Part shown: one piece after another, positions 20,257 to 30,839 of the stretch
Layout of the letters: each line of letters starts with the position of its first letter
How positions within the stretch are numbered: position 1 is the first letter of the stretch
Origin: Gari tellinella
Lineage: Eukaryota > Mollusca > Bivalvia > Cardiida > Psammobiidae
Direction of reading: 5' to 3'
DNA: 64,000 bases
NCBI GenBank assembly: GCA_922989275.2
Contig: OV277861.1
Coordinates: 41,728,623-41,792,622, forward strand
Notes under the pieces: model-generated
What the model saw: only the letters and a program-made list of their open reading frames with translations
Told to the model about the DNA's origin: nothing
Database searches by the model: none
Made by a program: the position numbers and the translations under genes

Positions 20257-20506
20257 TACAGTGGAGAATCTGTTATTCTTTCCCGTTTAAACGCAAACGT
20301 ATGCAAACGCAAAGCACTAAAACGTAGAAAAGAACAACTTTTGGACAATTCTGATAATTCTTGTTTATCTTGGTGGCAAACAGTGTGGAGCCTGATCAGA
20401 CGCCGGGTTACCCGGCGTCTGATCTGGCTCCAAACTGTTTGCACTGCAAATAATAGTTTTAGCGTAAACGCGTTTATTGGGAAAGAATAACAGATTCTCC
20501 ACTGTA
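20257..20506 (-). mobile_element. MITE family B, full length
   Basis: 250 bp, TACAGTGGAGAATCTGTTAT to ACAGATTCTCCACTGTA, hairpin 20376-20442. Very similar to 16840-17089 and 19741-19990, which suggests recent activity. Confidence 0.85.
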
Positions 20507-20516
20507 TGAAACATTC

Positions 20517-20742
20517 AGCCCTATAGCAACAAGTATACCCTTCATTAACAAACAGTGTAACTATGAATAGTATACTTATCCTGTGCAAACAGTGTGGGCC
20601 CTGATCAGAATGTTCCTGCAGGAGCCTTCTGGTCAGGGGCGGCACTGTTTATCATTCTGCAAAATATAGTAAAAATCAACTCTTAATACATGTTGTCTAA
20701 ATGGACAATTGGGTTGATCTAGCAAATGTTTCAGGGGTGATT
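20517..20742 (-). mobile_element. Family H element
   Basis: AGCCCTATAGCAACAAGTAT, TTCATTAACAAACAGTG, hairpin about 20584-20650 (GCAAACAGTGTGGGCCCTGA ... tip CCTGCAGGAG), TAAATGGACAATTGGG, end TTCAGGGGTGATTGCGTTAA. Confidence 0.65.
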
Positions 20743-20854
20743 GCGTTAATGCTTACTTGAAGTGAGGAAATTAAATATGTTGGTTACATGGCCATTACGG
20801 TGAAACTATTGATCATAAACTATTAGCTTAAAAAAGATGGGTAAGTTTTATTCA

Positions 20855-20985
20855 ACCCTAGCGACTAGTATACTCGTCATTGACAAACAGTGTACCTGTT
20901 GAAATGCAAACAGTGTATACTCTGATCAAGATCTGCACAGTACTACACTGTTTGTCCTTTTAAATGTACTGTTTCCATTAAACCC
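20855..20985 (-). mobile_element. Family H element, truncated
   Basis: AACCCTAGCGACTAGTATAC TCGTCATTGACAAACAGTG, then hairpin GCAAACAGTGTATACTCTGA ... ACTACACTGTTTGTCC. The half with the TTCAGGGG end is missing. Confidence 0.6.
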
Positions 20986-21232
20986 TTTATACCTGATAAC
21001 CTGTTTCTTGTATTGAAGACAAGTGACCACTTAAAGCAGGTTGAAAGTAAAGCAGAATGTGCCTTAAGGCACATTCTGCTTTACTTTCAGCCTGATTTAA
21101 ACTAACATCTGCTAGGCTATATAAAAATATTTGTTTTGGTAAATGTTCATGAGGGTATAAACTGGAACTATTTTCTTCAGCGGAGGAATAAATTAAATAC
21201 GCTAAAAGTCGCTTCTATTGGGGAAAGGGTTA
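20980..21232. mobile_element. MITE family E, full length
   Basis: TTAAACCCTTTATACCTGAT, ACAAGTGACCACTTAAAGCA, hairpin 21031-21105 with tip GTGCCTTAAGGCAC (mirrored change from GCGCC/GGCGC), TTCTTCAGCGGAGGAATAAA, end TGGGGAAAGGGTTAA. Confidence 0.8.
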
Positions 21233-21321
21233 ATCTGGTCTAGTTTTACATAATATGTATGGTTGATTTTCACCAGGCTAATTTTTAAAATTACATACAG
21301 TGCACACCCTGGTCGTGGGGT

Positions 21322-21340
21322 GGGGGGGGGGGGGGGGGGG
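21322..21340 (+). repeat. Poly-G run
   Basis: Nineteen consecutive G after CGTGGGGT. 21233-21610 around it holds no gene. Confidence 0.9.
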
Positions 21341-21609
21341 TCCTTACGTCTTATATAGTAGGAGGACTCGGATATCGACTTACACTGTTAAAACAGTTTT
21401 CATATATAGGACAAATGTACTATTCACAAGTACACTGTTTGTAAAGGACGAGAAAAGAAACGTTCCTAGGGTTCAATTAGTTATGTTATTTGATTTAATC
21501 TTTATGTTTTAACAAATCCACAATGCATGTACAAATCGGTCTGGATCCTGATTAGAGGCAGAGTTAAACCTGCTTAAACAAGTGCCAATAAATCAGCTTT
21601 CGTAATATA

Positions 21610-21850
21610 AAGTCATTCATCCCTGAAACGTTTAATGGACAATTCAATTTCCCATTAAGTCTAGTCCATTTTGCCCTATTTTGGGTTGATTTTAACACTA
21701 AATTTCAAAATGACAAACAGTGCAGATCCTGATCAGAGGGATCCTATAGGATCCCTCTGTTCATGGTCTAAACTGTAAACACAGGACAAGTGTACTCTCA
21801 ATATGTACACTGTTTTTAATGACGAGTATAACCGTCGCTAGGGCTCAATA
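21610..21850 (+). mobile_element. Family H element, complete
   Basis: AAGTCATTCATCCCTGAAAC, AATGGACAATTC, AGTCTAGTCCATTT, AATGACAAACAGTGCAGATC, hairpin about 21713-21783 with tip GGGATCCTATAGGATCCC, ACAGGACAAGTGTACTCTC, ACGAGTATAACCGTCGCTAG GGCTC. Confidence 0.7.
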
Positions 21851-22015
21851 TATTATTTTTGTTGAAATACATTTGTGAGCGGATTATCAATGGAATACTC
21901 AGCATCTGTGTGTAAATAACTATACATACTTCAATAAGTTTGTTTAAATAGTTTATCGTTAGTCTTGTTATTTATTCAACTTAGTTGCCCGTGAACGGAT
22001 CATAACAGTAGCTCG

Positions 22016-22230
22016 TTAACTCTTTGCATGCTGGGTAGTTTTTCGTCTGCGACAATTGTAGTCTGCTGCTGTTCTAAATATAGATTTTCCAAAAATTATT
22101 TTCAAAACAGGGACAGAGTGTCAAACAGTTTGGACCCTGGTGAGACGCCGCGTTACATGTCGTCACATCAGGAGCCAAACTGTTTACAATGAGTATCATG
22201 GTGTCAATGCTAGCATGCTAAGAGTTAAAC
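22016..22230. mobile_element. Family P element with A-type core
   Basis: GTTAACTCTTTGCATGCTGG at the left and ATGCTAGCATGCTAAGAGTT AA at the right are inverted ends with TTAA. The centre (about 22117-22188) is a decayed A core, AAACAGTTTGGACCCTGGTG ... GGAGCCAAACTGTTTAC. The second copy is at 44436. Confidence 0.7.
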
Positions 22231-22440
22231 TTTAATACGATATGTGTGACTTTGTGATGTTAATGCTAAACAGTTTGGATCCAGAGCAAACACTTAAAGC
22301 GGCATCCGATCACGATCCTAACTATTTGACACCCCATTTCCATTATTTATAAGTCAAATTACTTCAAAATGAACTTTGAGAAATAAAAGCAGACAACAAT
22401 CGTTTAAAACAGATGACGTCATGGCAGCGAAGGGGTTGAG
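22231..22440. mobile_element. Decayed family A element
   Basis: Hairpin about 22266-22330 (AAACAGTTTGGATCCAGAGC ... GATCACGATCCTAACTATTT). The right end has GCAGACAACAATCG and GACGTCATGGCAGCGAAGGG GTT. Confidence 0.65.
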
Positions 22441-22597
22441 ACTTAACCTGGAAGTCTGGTTGTTGACATTTTGGATAACCCTCGAGTGACAGACCGGATG
22501 GCGTCCAGTGATTTGATCAATATTGGAAGGTTTCGAAAATAACATAAATCCATAACAAATAAATGTACAGTGTTTACCTGTGTTATTTAGTTGCCAC

Positions 22598-23090
22598 TTC
22601 ACCGTGTATAAGCGTTGCCTTGGTTGTGCGGTGTGCAACGTTGTTGTGCGGTGCAGACAACGCCGAATTGCGGTATTTCTTGTTTACATTTGACCTAGGA
22701 CACACAGGTGAGTGAACAAATCGCTTTGTTTCAAAGGATATGAAGAACCATTCTGCAAAAGACCTGGTCGATACGAGGCACAAATGATTCCGGTTTCCAG
22801 TCGTAGTACGTTTATATGCCTATATTTTGTTGATTTGTCAAACATTAATGAAAATCAACCCGCGAAGTGAGCTCCGCGTATATTCGGGTTGTTCAAAAGT
22901 CAATTTAGGGCATAAAACACTCCTTCAGAATGACTTTTAGTATATAAGTTCGCCCATATAGCTTTATTAAAGCATTAAATGTGTTGATTTTGATAAAAAA
23001 AATGTACACTGAAATGTTTTAAGCTAAAAGTTGAAGGGAACGTTGGTGACGGCGGTGCTTTGAAAAAACCACGTATGTGACGGCGGTGTT
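22598..23090 (+). repeat. Left arm of the large foldback
   Basis: It pairs with 26925-27418. Landmarks: TTGGTTGTGCGGTG, TTTACATTTGACCT, GTTTCAAAGGATATGAAGAA, AAAGACCTGGTCGATACGAG, CATTAAATGTGTTGATTTTG, GACGGCGGTGCTTTG. Mirror-image short ORFs in the two arms are by-products of this homology. Confidence 0.75.
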
Positions 23091-23389
23091 ACAAGTGAGT
23101 CGTATTCAATGCCAACACGCACACAACGAATATGTAAAGTCCGATTTCCGTGCAATCTTGTTTAGACATGTTCTCATAACAGTAACTTTGGAATTGCTGC
23201 GTTAAATCCATTTAAAACCCGCAAATGATCAAATCTAGATATGCAACCGACCAGAACCATTTGAACAAAATATTGGTATAGGACATCTAGAAATGTCACC
23301 ATACCAAATATCAAAGCTCTGGCTATATTAGTTTCAGAGGAGAAGACGTTTGAAAATTTCTCTATATAACTCTATGTAAAACTGTGACC

Positions 23390-23775
23390 CCCGGGGCGGG
23401 GCCAATTTTGACCCCAGGGGCATAATTTGAACAAACTTAATAAAGAACTTGTAGATGATGCTATGTGCCAAATATCTAAGCTCTGGACCCTGTAGTTTCA
23501 GGCAAGAAGATTTTTTTTTAATTTCCTAATTTTTTCACTTTGATTGCCATGGCAACCAGAGTTCTACATTGCTTTTAATTTTTTGAACAAATTTGAAAGA
23601 GCTTGACCCAAAGAACATTCCTGTAAAGTTTGGTTGAAGTCTGTTAAGCGGTATAGGAGGAGATGTCATTTGAAGCAATTGTTAACGACGCCGCACGACG
23701 CACGACGGACGACGACGGACACAGGGCCATCCCAATAGCTCACCTTGAGCCTTTGGCTCAGGTGAACTAAAAATG
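23390..23775. repeat. Dispersed repeat with CTCAGGTGA hairpin end
   Basis: GACCCCCGGGGCGGGGCCAA and GACCCCAGGGGCATAATTTG open it; CGACGCCGCACGACGCACGA and TGGACGACGACGGACACAGG precede a small hairpin CACCTTGAGCCTTTGGCTCA GGTG. I recall this 3' pattern as common in bivalve genomes, which supports the taxon guess. Confidence 0.55.
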
Positions 23776-24516
23776 AGTTCAAACCCCAGACATCCTATCT
23801 GTAAATAGGGCCAACATAAGCCTTTACTTTGCGATGGCATTTGACCTATTCTTTTCGATAAACAATTGGCATATTTTTTCAATTAATGAAAATTCAAAAC
23901 ATTTTCTCATAGTAAACATCAATGGGGGCATGCAAATACTTATGAAACAGGCAAGGGGGTATGAAAAATATGAATATCAGCAGTATTTTCGAAAGTGTAC
24001 TTGATAACACTTATTTGGCTGAAGACCAAATAAAAAGCCGATATATTTTGATATTGAGGATTTTTATAACATTTAATGCACTGGTTGCCATTGCATTAAG
24101 TCTTTTAGTCCCACCCACTTGATTTGCATGAACTTTGAAGCTCTCCAAAACAGCATGTATTTGGCCAAGGTTAGTTGCTTTTGAGCTATTGCCGTAGGAG
24201 AAAAAAGATTTAAGTTTTCTGTCAATATAAGGAAATTGTCATACCCTTTGACGAATCAAAGTTATTTCTTTAAGAATTGTATGGGGAACTTAAGGGTTTA
24301 AGTTATATTTAATTCAATGTTTAATTTCTTGACCAAATATGTCACTGGATACACACAAACATATATATATCGGAAACGTTTCTTATCTCTGAAATCTATT
24401 CGATAATCTTAATGTTTTTAAAAGTATATTAGCCTTGATTGAGTTGTAAGGTTTTTTAATGACATATATATCAAGCTCTTTTTGATGAGCGCTGTAGTGC
24501 AGGACTAGGCCTGTAG

Positions 24517-26092
24517 ACCCGTTTGCAAAATAGTGTTGAGAGAGTTTCTCACTTGATGTGAGTTAACGATACTATAGACATCACAAATCACCGAGGTGCT
24601 TGTCTGCCACACGGTCACGAGCCCCACAATATCCAAATCCAATATGGCCGCCGTCAGCCATTTTGGAAAAACTAACGTTTTTGTTTTTTTGGAGAATAAA
24701 CAAGTGTAATACCTCTAAATTGATTGTTTTTTGGTGTGGAACTCATATCTGATGCCCTTTGTGCAATCTGGGGTGTCTTTGATTTGGAAAGGTCAAGTTT
24801 CACATTAGCCAAATCCAATATGGCCGCCGCAAACAATGTTGGAAAAGCTTAACTTTTTTCTTTTTTTGGAGAATATACAAAAGTAATACCCCTCAATCAA
24901 TAATTTGTTGGTGTTGAACTCATTTCTGATGCCCTTTGTGCAATCTGGGATGTCTTTGATTTGGAAAGATCAAGTTCCACAATAGCAAAATCCAATATGG
25001 CCGCCGCAAGCCATGTTAAAAAAGCTAACTTTTTCCTTTTGTGGAAAATAAACGAATGTAATACCTCTCAATTGATAATTTTTGGGTGTTGAACTCATTT
25101 CTGATAACCTTTTGTGCAATCTGGGATGTATTTGATTTGGAAAAGTCAAGTTTCACAATAGTCAAATCCAATATGGCCACCGCAAACCATGTTGGAAAAG
25201 CTAATTTTGTTGCTTTTTGGACAAAAATCAAATGTTATACTTCCAAATTGATTATGTTTTAGAGTAGAACTCATTTCTGATAACCTTTGTGCAATCTAGA
25301 GTGTATCTGCTTTGGAAAGATCAAGTTCCAAAAGAAGCAAAATCCAATATGGCCACCGCAACCATGTTGAAAAAGCTATTTGTTTTCATTTTTGGAGAAT
25401 AATCGAATGTAATACCTCTAAATTGATAGTATTTTGGTGTGGAACTTATTTCTGAGGCCCTTTGTGCAATCTTAGGTGTCTTTGATTCAGAAAGGTCAAG
25501 TTTCACAATAGCAACATCCAATATGGCAGCCGCAAACCAAGATGGAAAAGCAAATTTTTAAAAATATAAATAAGAAAGATCAAATATACATGTCAAACAT
25601 GTATATCTTAATTGATTATTGCTTGTGTATAACTCATTTCCGCTCTGAGGTCCTTTGTTCAATATGGAGGTTGAAATAATCAATTGAGATATACATGTAT
25701 TACATGTATATTTGATCTTTCTTAATTTATTTATATTTTTAAAAAATTGCTTTTCCATCTTGGTTTGCGGCTGCCATATTGGATTTTGCTATTGTGGAAC
25801 TTGACCTTTCTGAATCAAAGACACCTAAGATTGCACAAAGGGCCTCAGAAATAAGTTCCACACCAAAAAAACAATCAATTTAGAGGTATTACACTTGTTT
25901 ATTCTCCAAAAAACAAAAAAGTTAGTTTTTCCAAAATGGCTGACGGCGGCCATATTGGATTTGGATATTGTGGGTCTCGTGACCGTGTGGCAGACAAGCA
26001 CCTCGGTGATTTGTGATGTCTAGGGTCTCGTTAACTCACATCAAGTGAGAAACTCTCTCAACACCATTTTGCAAAACGGGTCTTCAGGCCAG
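24517..26092. repeat. Inner inverted repeat
   Basis: About 24517-24740 (GACCCGTTTGCAAAATAGTG, TTGAGAGAGTTTCTCACTTG, AATCACCGAGGTGCTTGTCT) is repeated inverted at about 25875-26092 with few differences. The fold point lies near 25600-25700, where ACATGTATATTTGATCTTTC pairs with its inverse. Confidence 0.75.
24600..25560. repeat. Tandem array of about 176 bp
   Basis: TCCAATATGGCCGCC or variants begin near 24638, 24814, 24991, 25167, 25343 and 25517 (spacing 174-177). Each unit includes GGAGAATA, AGTAATACC, GTTGAACTCATTTCTGATGC, CTTTGTGCAATCTGGG and GGAAAGGTCAAGTT. About 1.5 further units lie inverted at 25760-25970. Confidence 0.8.
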
Positions 26093-26924
26093 GTACAGGA
26101 TTACTGCAAAAATACTACGGTATCGGTTAAATGTAGAACCAGGATGTAGCACACATCAATGGCGTGATGAGCTCGCACAGTTGTAAAGCACTGGAAACAA
26201 TTATGATGATATTATTTCAATAAAGAGTATCCCCGTTCCAACACATTATTATCCACAATTCCACTTAAACAATAAATTAAACCGCAATGCGGTATTCTTT
26301 ATTGTCTAGGTAACAAAGTTGTATGACCTTTTACCTCTGGAGGTTCGGGGTTCAATCTAATGCGTCTTTAAACCAAACATTTTTTTCTATAAGCATTTTC
26401 AAGGGGAATTTGTTATTTATAGTTCAAATTGCAATGTTAAAGGGTCACAACGATAAAACAACATCGTTAAATTGATGATTAAACTGGTATCACTTTCCTC
26501 CAATATGTTTTGTATCTTAGTGGTAATCAGAGCATTTTATTCAGTATTCTGGTAATCTTTCACACCTTACATTGATCTCTGAAACGTATTGCTGAAAGTT
26601 TTTGCGTTTTTTCTCGAACGTCTTCTTTCTACAAAGGAGTATAAATGTTAAATGTTCGTCTTTATATATATCTGTGAAATAATTTATTTTTATATTTGTT
26701 TCTAAAGAAAACACATGTACAGAGACGCCTAATTAGAAGACAACTGATGTCAGACGAATAAGGGTTATCTTTCTTGCCAACGCTCTAACTGTAACGCTCT
26801 AACTCTCAGTAGTGGTAATCTTGACATATTTAAAAAAGTTAGCAAGGGAATCCGACTATATGCACGACTACATTAGTTATAAGCTTACATACATTGAATA
26901 AGAATACCCTGCTTACACCGCATT
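26093..26924. other. Foldback interior, no gene recognised
   Basis: AT-rich sequence with no open frame of note. Two GTAACGCTCTAACTxT motifs lie in tandem near 26790-26805. The corresponding left interior 23776-24516 is likewise without genes. Confidence 0.4.
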
Positions 26925-27418
26925 CACCAACGTGTTTTTTCTAAAGCACCGCCGGCACCAGCGTTCCATTCAGTTTTTTGCTTGAAACCTTTCATTGTAC
27001 ATTTTTCCTCAAAATCAACACACTAAATGCTTTATTATAGCTAAATGGGCCAAATTCTATACCAAAAGTCAACCTGGGACATTGTTTTATGGCCTAAAAT
27101 GGCTTTTGAACACCCCAAATATACGCTGAGCTCACCTCGGGGGTTGGTTTTCATGAATGTTTGAAAAATATAAACAATATAGGCATATATATATAGAACG
27201 ACCGGAAACCGAACTCATTTGTGGCTCGTATCGGCCAGGTCTTTCATAAATTGGTCGATTATATACTTTGAAACAAAGCGATTTGTTCACTCACCTGTGT
27301 GTGCAAGGTCAAATGTAAACAAACGTAAACAGGAAATACCGCAATTCGGCGTTGTCTGCACCGCACAACAACGTTGCGCACCGCACAACCAAGGCAACGC
27401 TTATACACGGTGCACTTG
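26925..27418 (-). repeat. Right arm of the large foldback
   Basis: Inverted homolog of 22598-23090: AAAGCACCGCCGGC, AAAATCAACACACTAAATGC, GATTTGTTCACTCACCTGTG, CAACGTTGCGCACCGCACAA, ending GCAACGCTTATACACGGTGC. Confidence 0.75.
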
Positions 27419-27429
27419 AGGGACGACAT

Positions 27430-27663
27430 TTTGTGAATCCTTTAAACTATTACATGTACTCCACAAATACGCATTTTGACGCCTTTCATTTATTCTTCCA
27501 ATGAAAAAATAGTTCCACTAAATATACAGCTGCATGATGGTAGTTTAAAACATTATGAAAGTTAAGCAAAATGCCCCGTAAGGTATACTCTGCTTTACTT
27601 TAAACCTATTTAAAGTAGTCACATGTCTTCAAACATTGAAACAGGCTTTGAGGTTAAGGGTTA
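27430..27663. mobile_element. MITE family E, diverged
   Basis: GACGCCTTTCATTTATTCTT, AAAATAGTTCCACTAAATAT, weak hairpin about 27540-27615, GAAACAGGCTTTGAGGTTAA GGGTT. It directly follows the large foldback. Confidence 0.6.
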
Positions 27664-27765
27664 CGACAGACTCAGATTTAAAAAAAAAAAAAAAAAGAGT
27701 TCGAACTATTGTTTAATGTAGATCTGTTTTTTCTATATTTTACTGCAATGCGTTTGCGTTTCTTG

Positions 27766-28005
27766 TACAGCGGAGAAAACGTTATTCTTTCCCAATAAAC
27801 GCGTTTACGCTAAAACTATTATTTGCAGTACAAACAGTTTGGAGCCAGATCAGACGCCGGGTAACCCGGCGTCTGATCAGGCTCCAAACTGTTTGCCACC
27901 AAGATAAACATGAAATATCAGAATTGTCCAAAAGTTGTTCTTTTCTACGTTTTAGTGCTTTGCGTTTGCGTTTAAACGGGAAAGAATAACATATTCTCCA
28001 CTGTA
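27766..28005 (+). mobile_element. MITE family B
   Basis: 240 bp from TACAGCGGAGAAAACGTTAT to AACATATTCTCCACTGTA; hairpin 27830-27897; a 10-bp deletion removes one GTTTGCGTAC unit. Confidence 0.85.
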
Positions 28006-28304
28006 AGTCTAATTTTCTCCAGTTTTGACAATTTGGGGTTGCTTTTTGCAATACATGTATATATTTCAACATGAAAAGACGAGCAAACACTGATCTAAGG
28101 GCTACTTTGGGAGCTCTCTGATCTGGATCTACACTGTTTCCATAGCAAACATGTGCTCTTCATACATCAAGTGCTATTGGTGAATGACCGGTACATGAAT
28201 ACGTCTGAATGTGTACGTGCATTTGTTGTTAATTTTGCCGTACGTCATAAAACATTCACGTAATAAACTTTGAATACTCTTTCTTGCACTGCAAATCATT
28301 AAAA

Positions 28305-28506
28305 CACAGTCGAACTTCGATATCTCGAATTTGCTTACTTCGAACTATTCGATATTTCGAAATATGAATTACATTACTTCACGCTCGGTTAGGTCGAATA
28401 TACCCGTGTTTCAAAGTTAAAACGTGGCTTAGCCACGTTTTAACTTTGAAATAGCCTACGGATATGTTCGACATAACCGACTTCGAGATATCGAAGTTCG
28501 ACTGTA
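28305..28506. mobile_element. MITE family C flanked by a 35-bp direct repeat
   Basis: CAGTCGAACTTCGATATCTC to ATATCGAAGTTCGACTGTA; hairpin about 28392-28470 (GTTTCAAAGTTAAAACGTGG). TTGAATACTCTTTCTTGC plus AATCATTAAAA occurs just before (28270) and just after (28514) the element. Confidence 0.8.
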
Positions 28507-28628
28507 ATAATATTTGAATACTCTTTCTTGCTCTGCGAATCATTAAAAGACCTAATAAACTGCGTCAACCTTTATCACTTCCTTAATGTATCCATTGTCT
28601 GCTATAGAGTCCCAAAAGATCATTTAGT

Positions 28629-28801
28629 AACCCCTTCACTACCTTATACCCGGACTGGTTACATGTATTCGCAAGCTATAAATCTGAATCAGGATGGGAC
28701 GTCGAGTAACTCAACGTCTTATCAACTGTTTGGACACTAGATCTAAATAAAAGCAGACGATATTTTTTTTTAGAGCTTATGGCGTCATGGCAGGAAAGGA
28801 G
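28629..28801. mobile_element. Decayed family A element
   Basis: GTAACCCCTTCACTACCTTA, hairpin remnant AATCAGGATGGGACGTCGAG TAACTCAACGTCTTATC, GCAGACGATA, ATGGCGTCATGGCAGGAAAG. Confidence 0.6.
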
Positions 28802-28802
28802 G

Positions 28803-29019
28803 TACAGTAAACTTCTCTATAGCGACCACTAAAACAAGGGCTAATTGATTGGTTAAAAGACATGTGAGAGTTTAAAGCAAGGGGACAGTAAAACAGAAAG
28901 CTCTTTAAGGAGCTTTTTGTTTTACTGTTACATGTACCTTGTTTTAAGAAGTCACCTGTCGTAAAAGGCTAATAGTTAAATTTAGTGGACGTAATACATG
29001 TAGAGAGGTGTTAAATGTA
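28803..29019. mobile_element. MITE family D (pogo-like ends)
   Basis: TACAGTAAACTTCTCTATAG and CGACCACTAAA at the left; the right end is diverged (ACGTAATACATGTAGAGAGG). Hairpin about 28868-28960: AAAGCAAGGGGACAGTAAAA, tip AAAGCTCTTTAAGGAGCTTT. Confidence 0.7.
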
Positions 29020-29083
29020 CCAGTGTTTGGATGCACGAATCATGCAGTTAAACGTGCATGCGAGACACCGTGACGTTTCTAAT

Positions 29084-29280
29084 TACAGTCGAACTTCGAT
29101 ATCTCGAACTCGCTTAACTCGAACTATCCGATATTTCGAAACATAAATTTGCCTTTTTCAAACTCGGTTTAGGTGAACATACCCGTGTTTCAAAGTTAAA
29201 ACGCGGCTTAGCCGCGTTTTAACTTTGAAATACGGCTATGTTCGACTTAACCGAGTTCGAGATATCGAAGTTTGACTGTA
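29084..29280. mobile_element. MITE family C, full length
   Basis: TACAGTCGAACTTCGATATC to ATATCGAAGTTTGACTGTA, 197 bp. The hairpin at about 29170-29250 has tip CGCGGCTTAGCCGCG where other copies have CGTGGCTTAGCCACG, a mirrored change. Confidence 0.8.
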
Positions 29281-29460
29281 CTAACAAAACGTGTTATTGC
29301 AAGTACGAATTATTTCGCAATAGCGGTTTTCCAACGTGTGTGCGGACACGTTTTATCGTTGTTTTGTTATCAGGTATTTTAGTCATGGCTTGATATAGAT
29401 AAAATTACGTGCCTGGCACACAATGGAACGTAATCCTGTATTTCAAACGTTTTTGGATTC

Positions 29461-29695
29461 GGTAAACCCTTTACTCAATAAATATGCCTTTAATTTATTC
29501 CTCAACGGAAGAAAAACAGTTCCACTTGATACACTCATGAATATGCAACAGAAGAAACGTTTTCTATATCCTAGCAGATAGTATAGCTTAAAGTAGACTG
29601 AAATTAAAGTAGAGCGCGTCTTAAGGCTTTAGACTTTCAACCTGCTTTAATTAGTCACCTGACATCAAAATTAGAAATAGTCTCATTTATGAACC
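29461..29695. mobile_element. MITE family E, diverged
   Basis: GTAAACCCTTTACTCAATAA, TCCTCAACGGAAGAAAAACA, weak hairpin (GCTTAAAGTAGACTGAAATT ... TTTCAACCTGCTTTAATTAG), then CACCTGACATCAAAATTAGA. The GGGTTAA end is degraded. Confidence 0.6.
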
Positions 29696-29884
29696 GCTGT
29701 GACGGCATGCTAGTTTTGTGACAGGCGCCGGACGGAGATAAGTCCAAAAATAGCTCACTGATCCATAACTGGACACAGACGTGGACTAAATTAGAAATGG
29801 CCTATATATACGTAAAGCGTTAAACGCATCAAGTGATTCGGTGGTGAATAAATATCTAGATCAACACTATTTAATACTCAGATT

Positions 29885-30340
29885 GCTATTTGACAGATCA
29901 AGACCTAGAGAACGGGAGATGAGAGAGCGGGTGAGCGAGAGAGAAAGGGGGTCGAGATGGAGAGAGAGACAGAGGGGAAGGAAGAGAATTGTGTATTGTA
30001 GATTATAGAGAAAGAGCGAGCGAGAGAGAGAAGAGGGACAGATACAGAGGGGAGAGAGAGTGAGAAACAGAGTGGGAATAACAGAAAGATACACCAGAGC
30101 TACAGAGAGGGAGGGAATGTGAGATATATAAAGAGTGTGTAGTGGAGAAAGGAACAGACAAACAGACACATAGACAAGTGAGATATACAGAGAAATAAAG
30201 CGAAGTATAAAGCAAACGATACAGACAGAGATCTATATAGACAAATGGAGAAAGAGAGAGGCATAGAGATAAAGAGAGACATATGCCGAGATTGACTTAG
30301 CGAGAGAGAGAGAGAGAGAGAGAGAGAAAGTTGATATACA
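29885..30340. repeat. GA-rich microsatellite
   Basis: Imperfect GAGA/CAGA/GAGC repeats on the plus strand, ending in a pure (GA)n near 30302-30328. Minus-strand open frames here are low-complexity Leu/Ser. Confidence 0.85.
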
Positions 30341-30483
30341 AGGTGCATGTACACCTAGATTAATAGAGGAAATTTGAGATTTAGTAATTTAGCCCCTGTT
30401 ACATTTTTTGAAAATGACGACATGTAGAGTAAAACTTATGTTGAATGGCCCATGCACCCCAGCCCAACGATGTATTGATAACC

Positions 30484-30684
30484 TGGGATCCGTTTCAAAA
30501 AAATTGGTCGTAAGTCAAAACTTTAAATTACATTTAATATCTGATTTCTCTATCTAATCCTGTCTTGTGACGATTCCAAAGAGATGTCACAAGACAGGAT
30601 TAGACGGAGAAACAAATAATAATCGAGACTTTTGTAATCTGACTTACGACAACATTTGTCGTACGAAGTTTTGTGAAACGGGCC
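30484..30684. mobile_element. MITE family G, inner hairpin shortened
   Basis: GGATCCGTTTCAAAAAAATT to GTTTTGTGAAACGGGCC. TCTAATCCTGTCTTGTGACG pairs with GTCACAAGACAGGATTAGAC, but one TTTGGAATCGTC arm is deleted. (GAAT)n follows at about 30700-30723. Confidence 0.7.
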
Positions 30685-30839
30685 AAGGACTTTTATGTGA
30701 ATGAATGAATGAATGAATGAATGAAAATGTGGTGTTCGGTTTGCTTGGCTTTGATCTCGATCTAAAGGTTTTGCAAATGTTTTTGCAAATGTTAACTCCT
30801 TCACTCCTAAAACTTCAAAGAGACAATTCCAATTTCCAA

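Larger units (their letters stand above)
22598..27418. mobile_element. Large 4.8-kb foldback element with long inverted arms
   Basis: The left arm (about 22598-23090) and right arm (about 26925-27418) are diverged inverted copies. Both ends carry CACCGTGTATAAGCGTTGCC (inverted at the right) and share TTGTGCGGTGCAGACAACGC, AGGTGAGTGAACAAATCGCT and ACCGCCG-rich inner edges. No transposase ORF is visible inside. The interior holds a bivalve-type dispersed repeat, a second inverted repeat and a 176-bp tandem array. It could be a Foldback-class element or a non-autonomous giant; function unknown. Confidence 0.7.

Noticed and set aside
22583..22783. Paired ORFs at 22583-22783 (minus) and 27219-27419 (plus) with similar protein
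   Set aside because: They are mirror images in the inverted arms of the foldback. The similarity is DNA repeat homology, not a gene pair.
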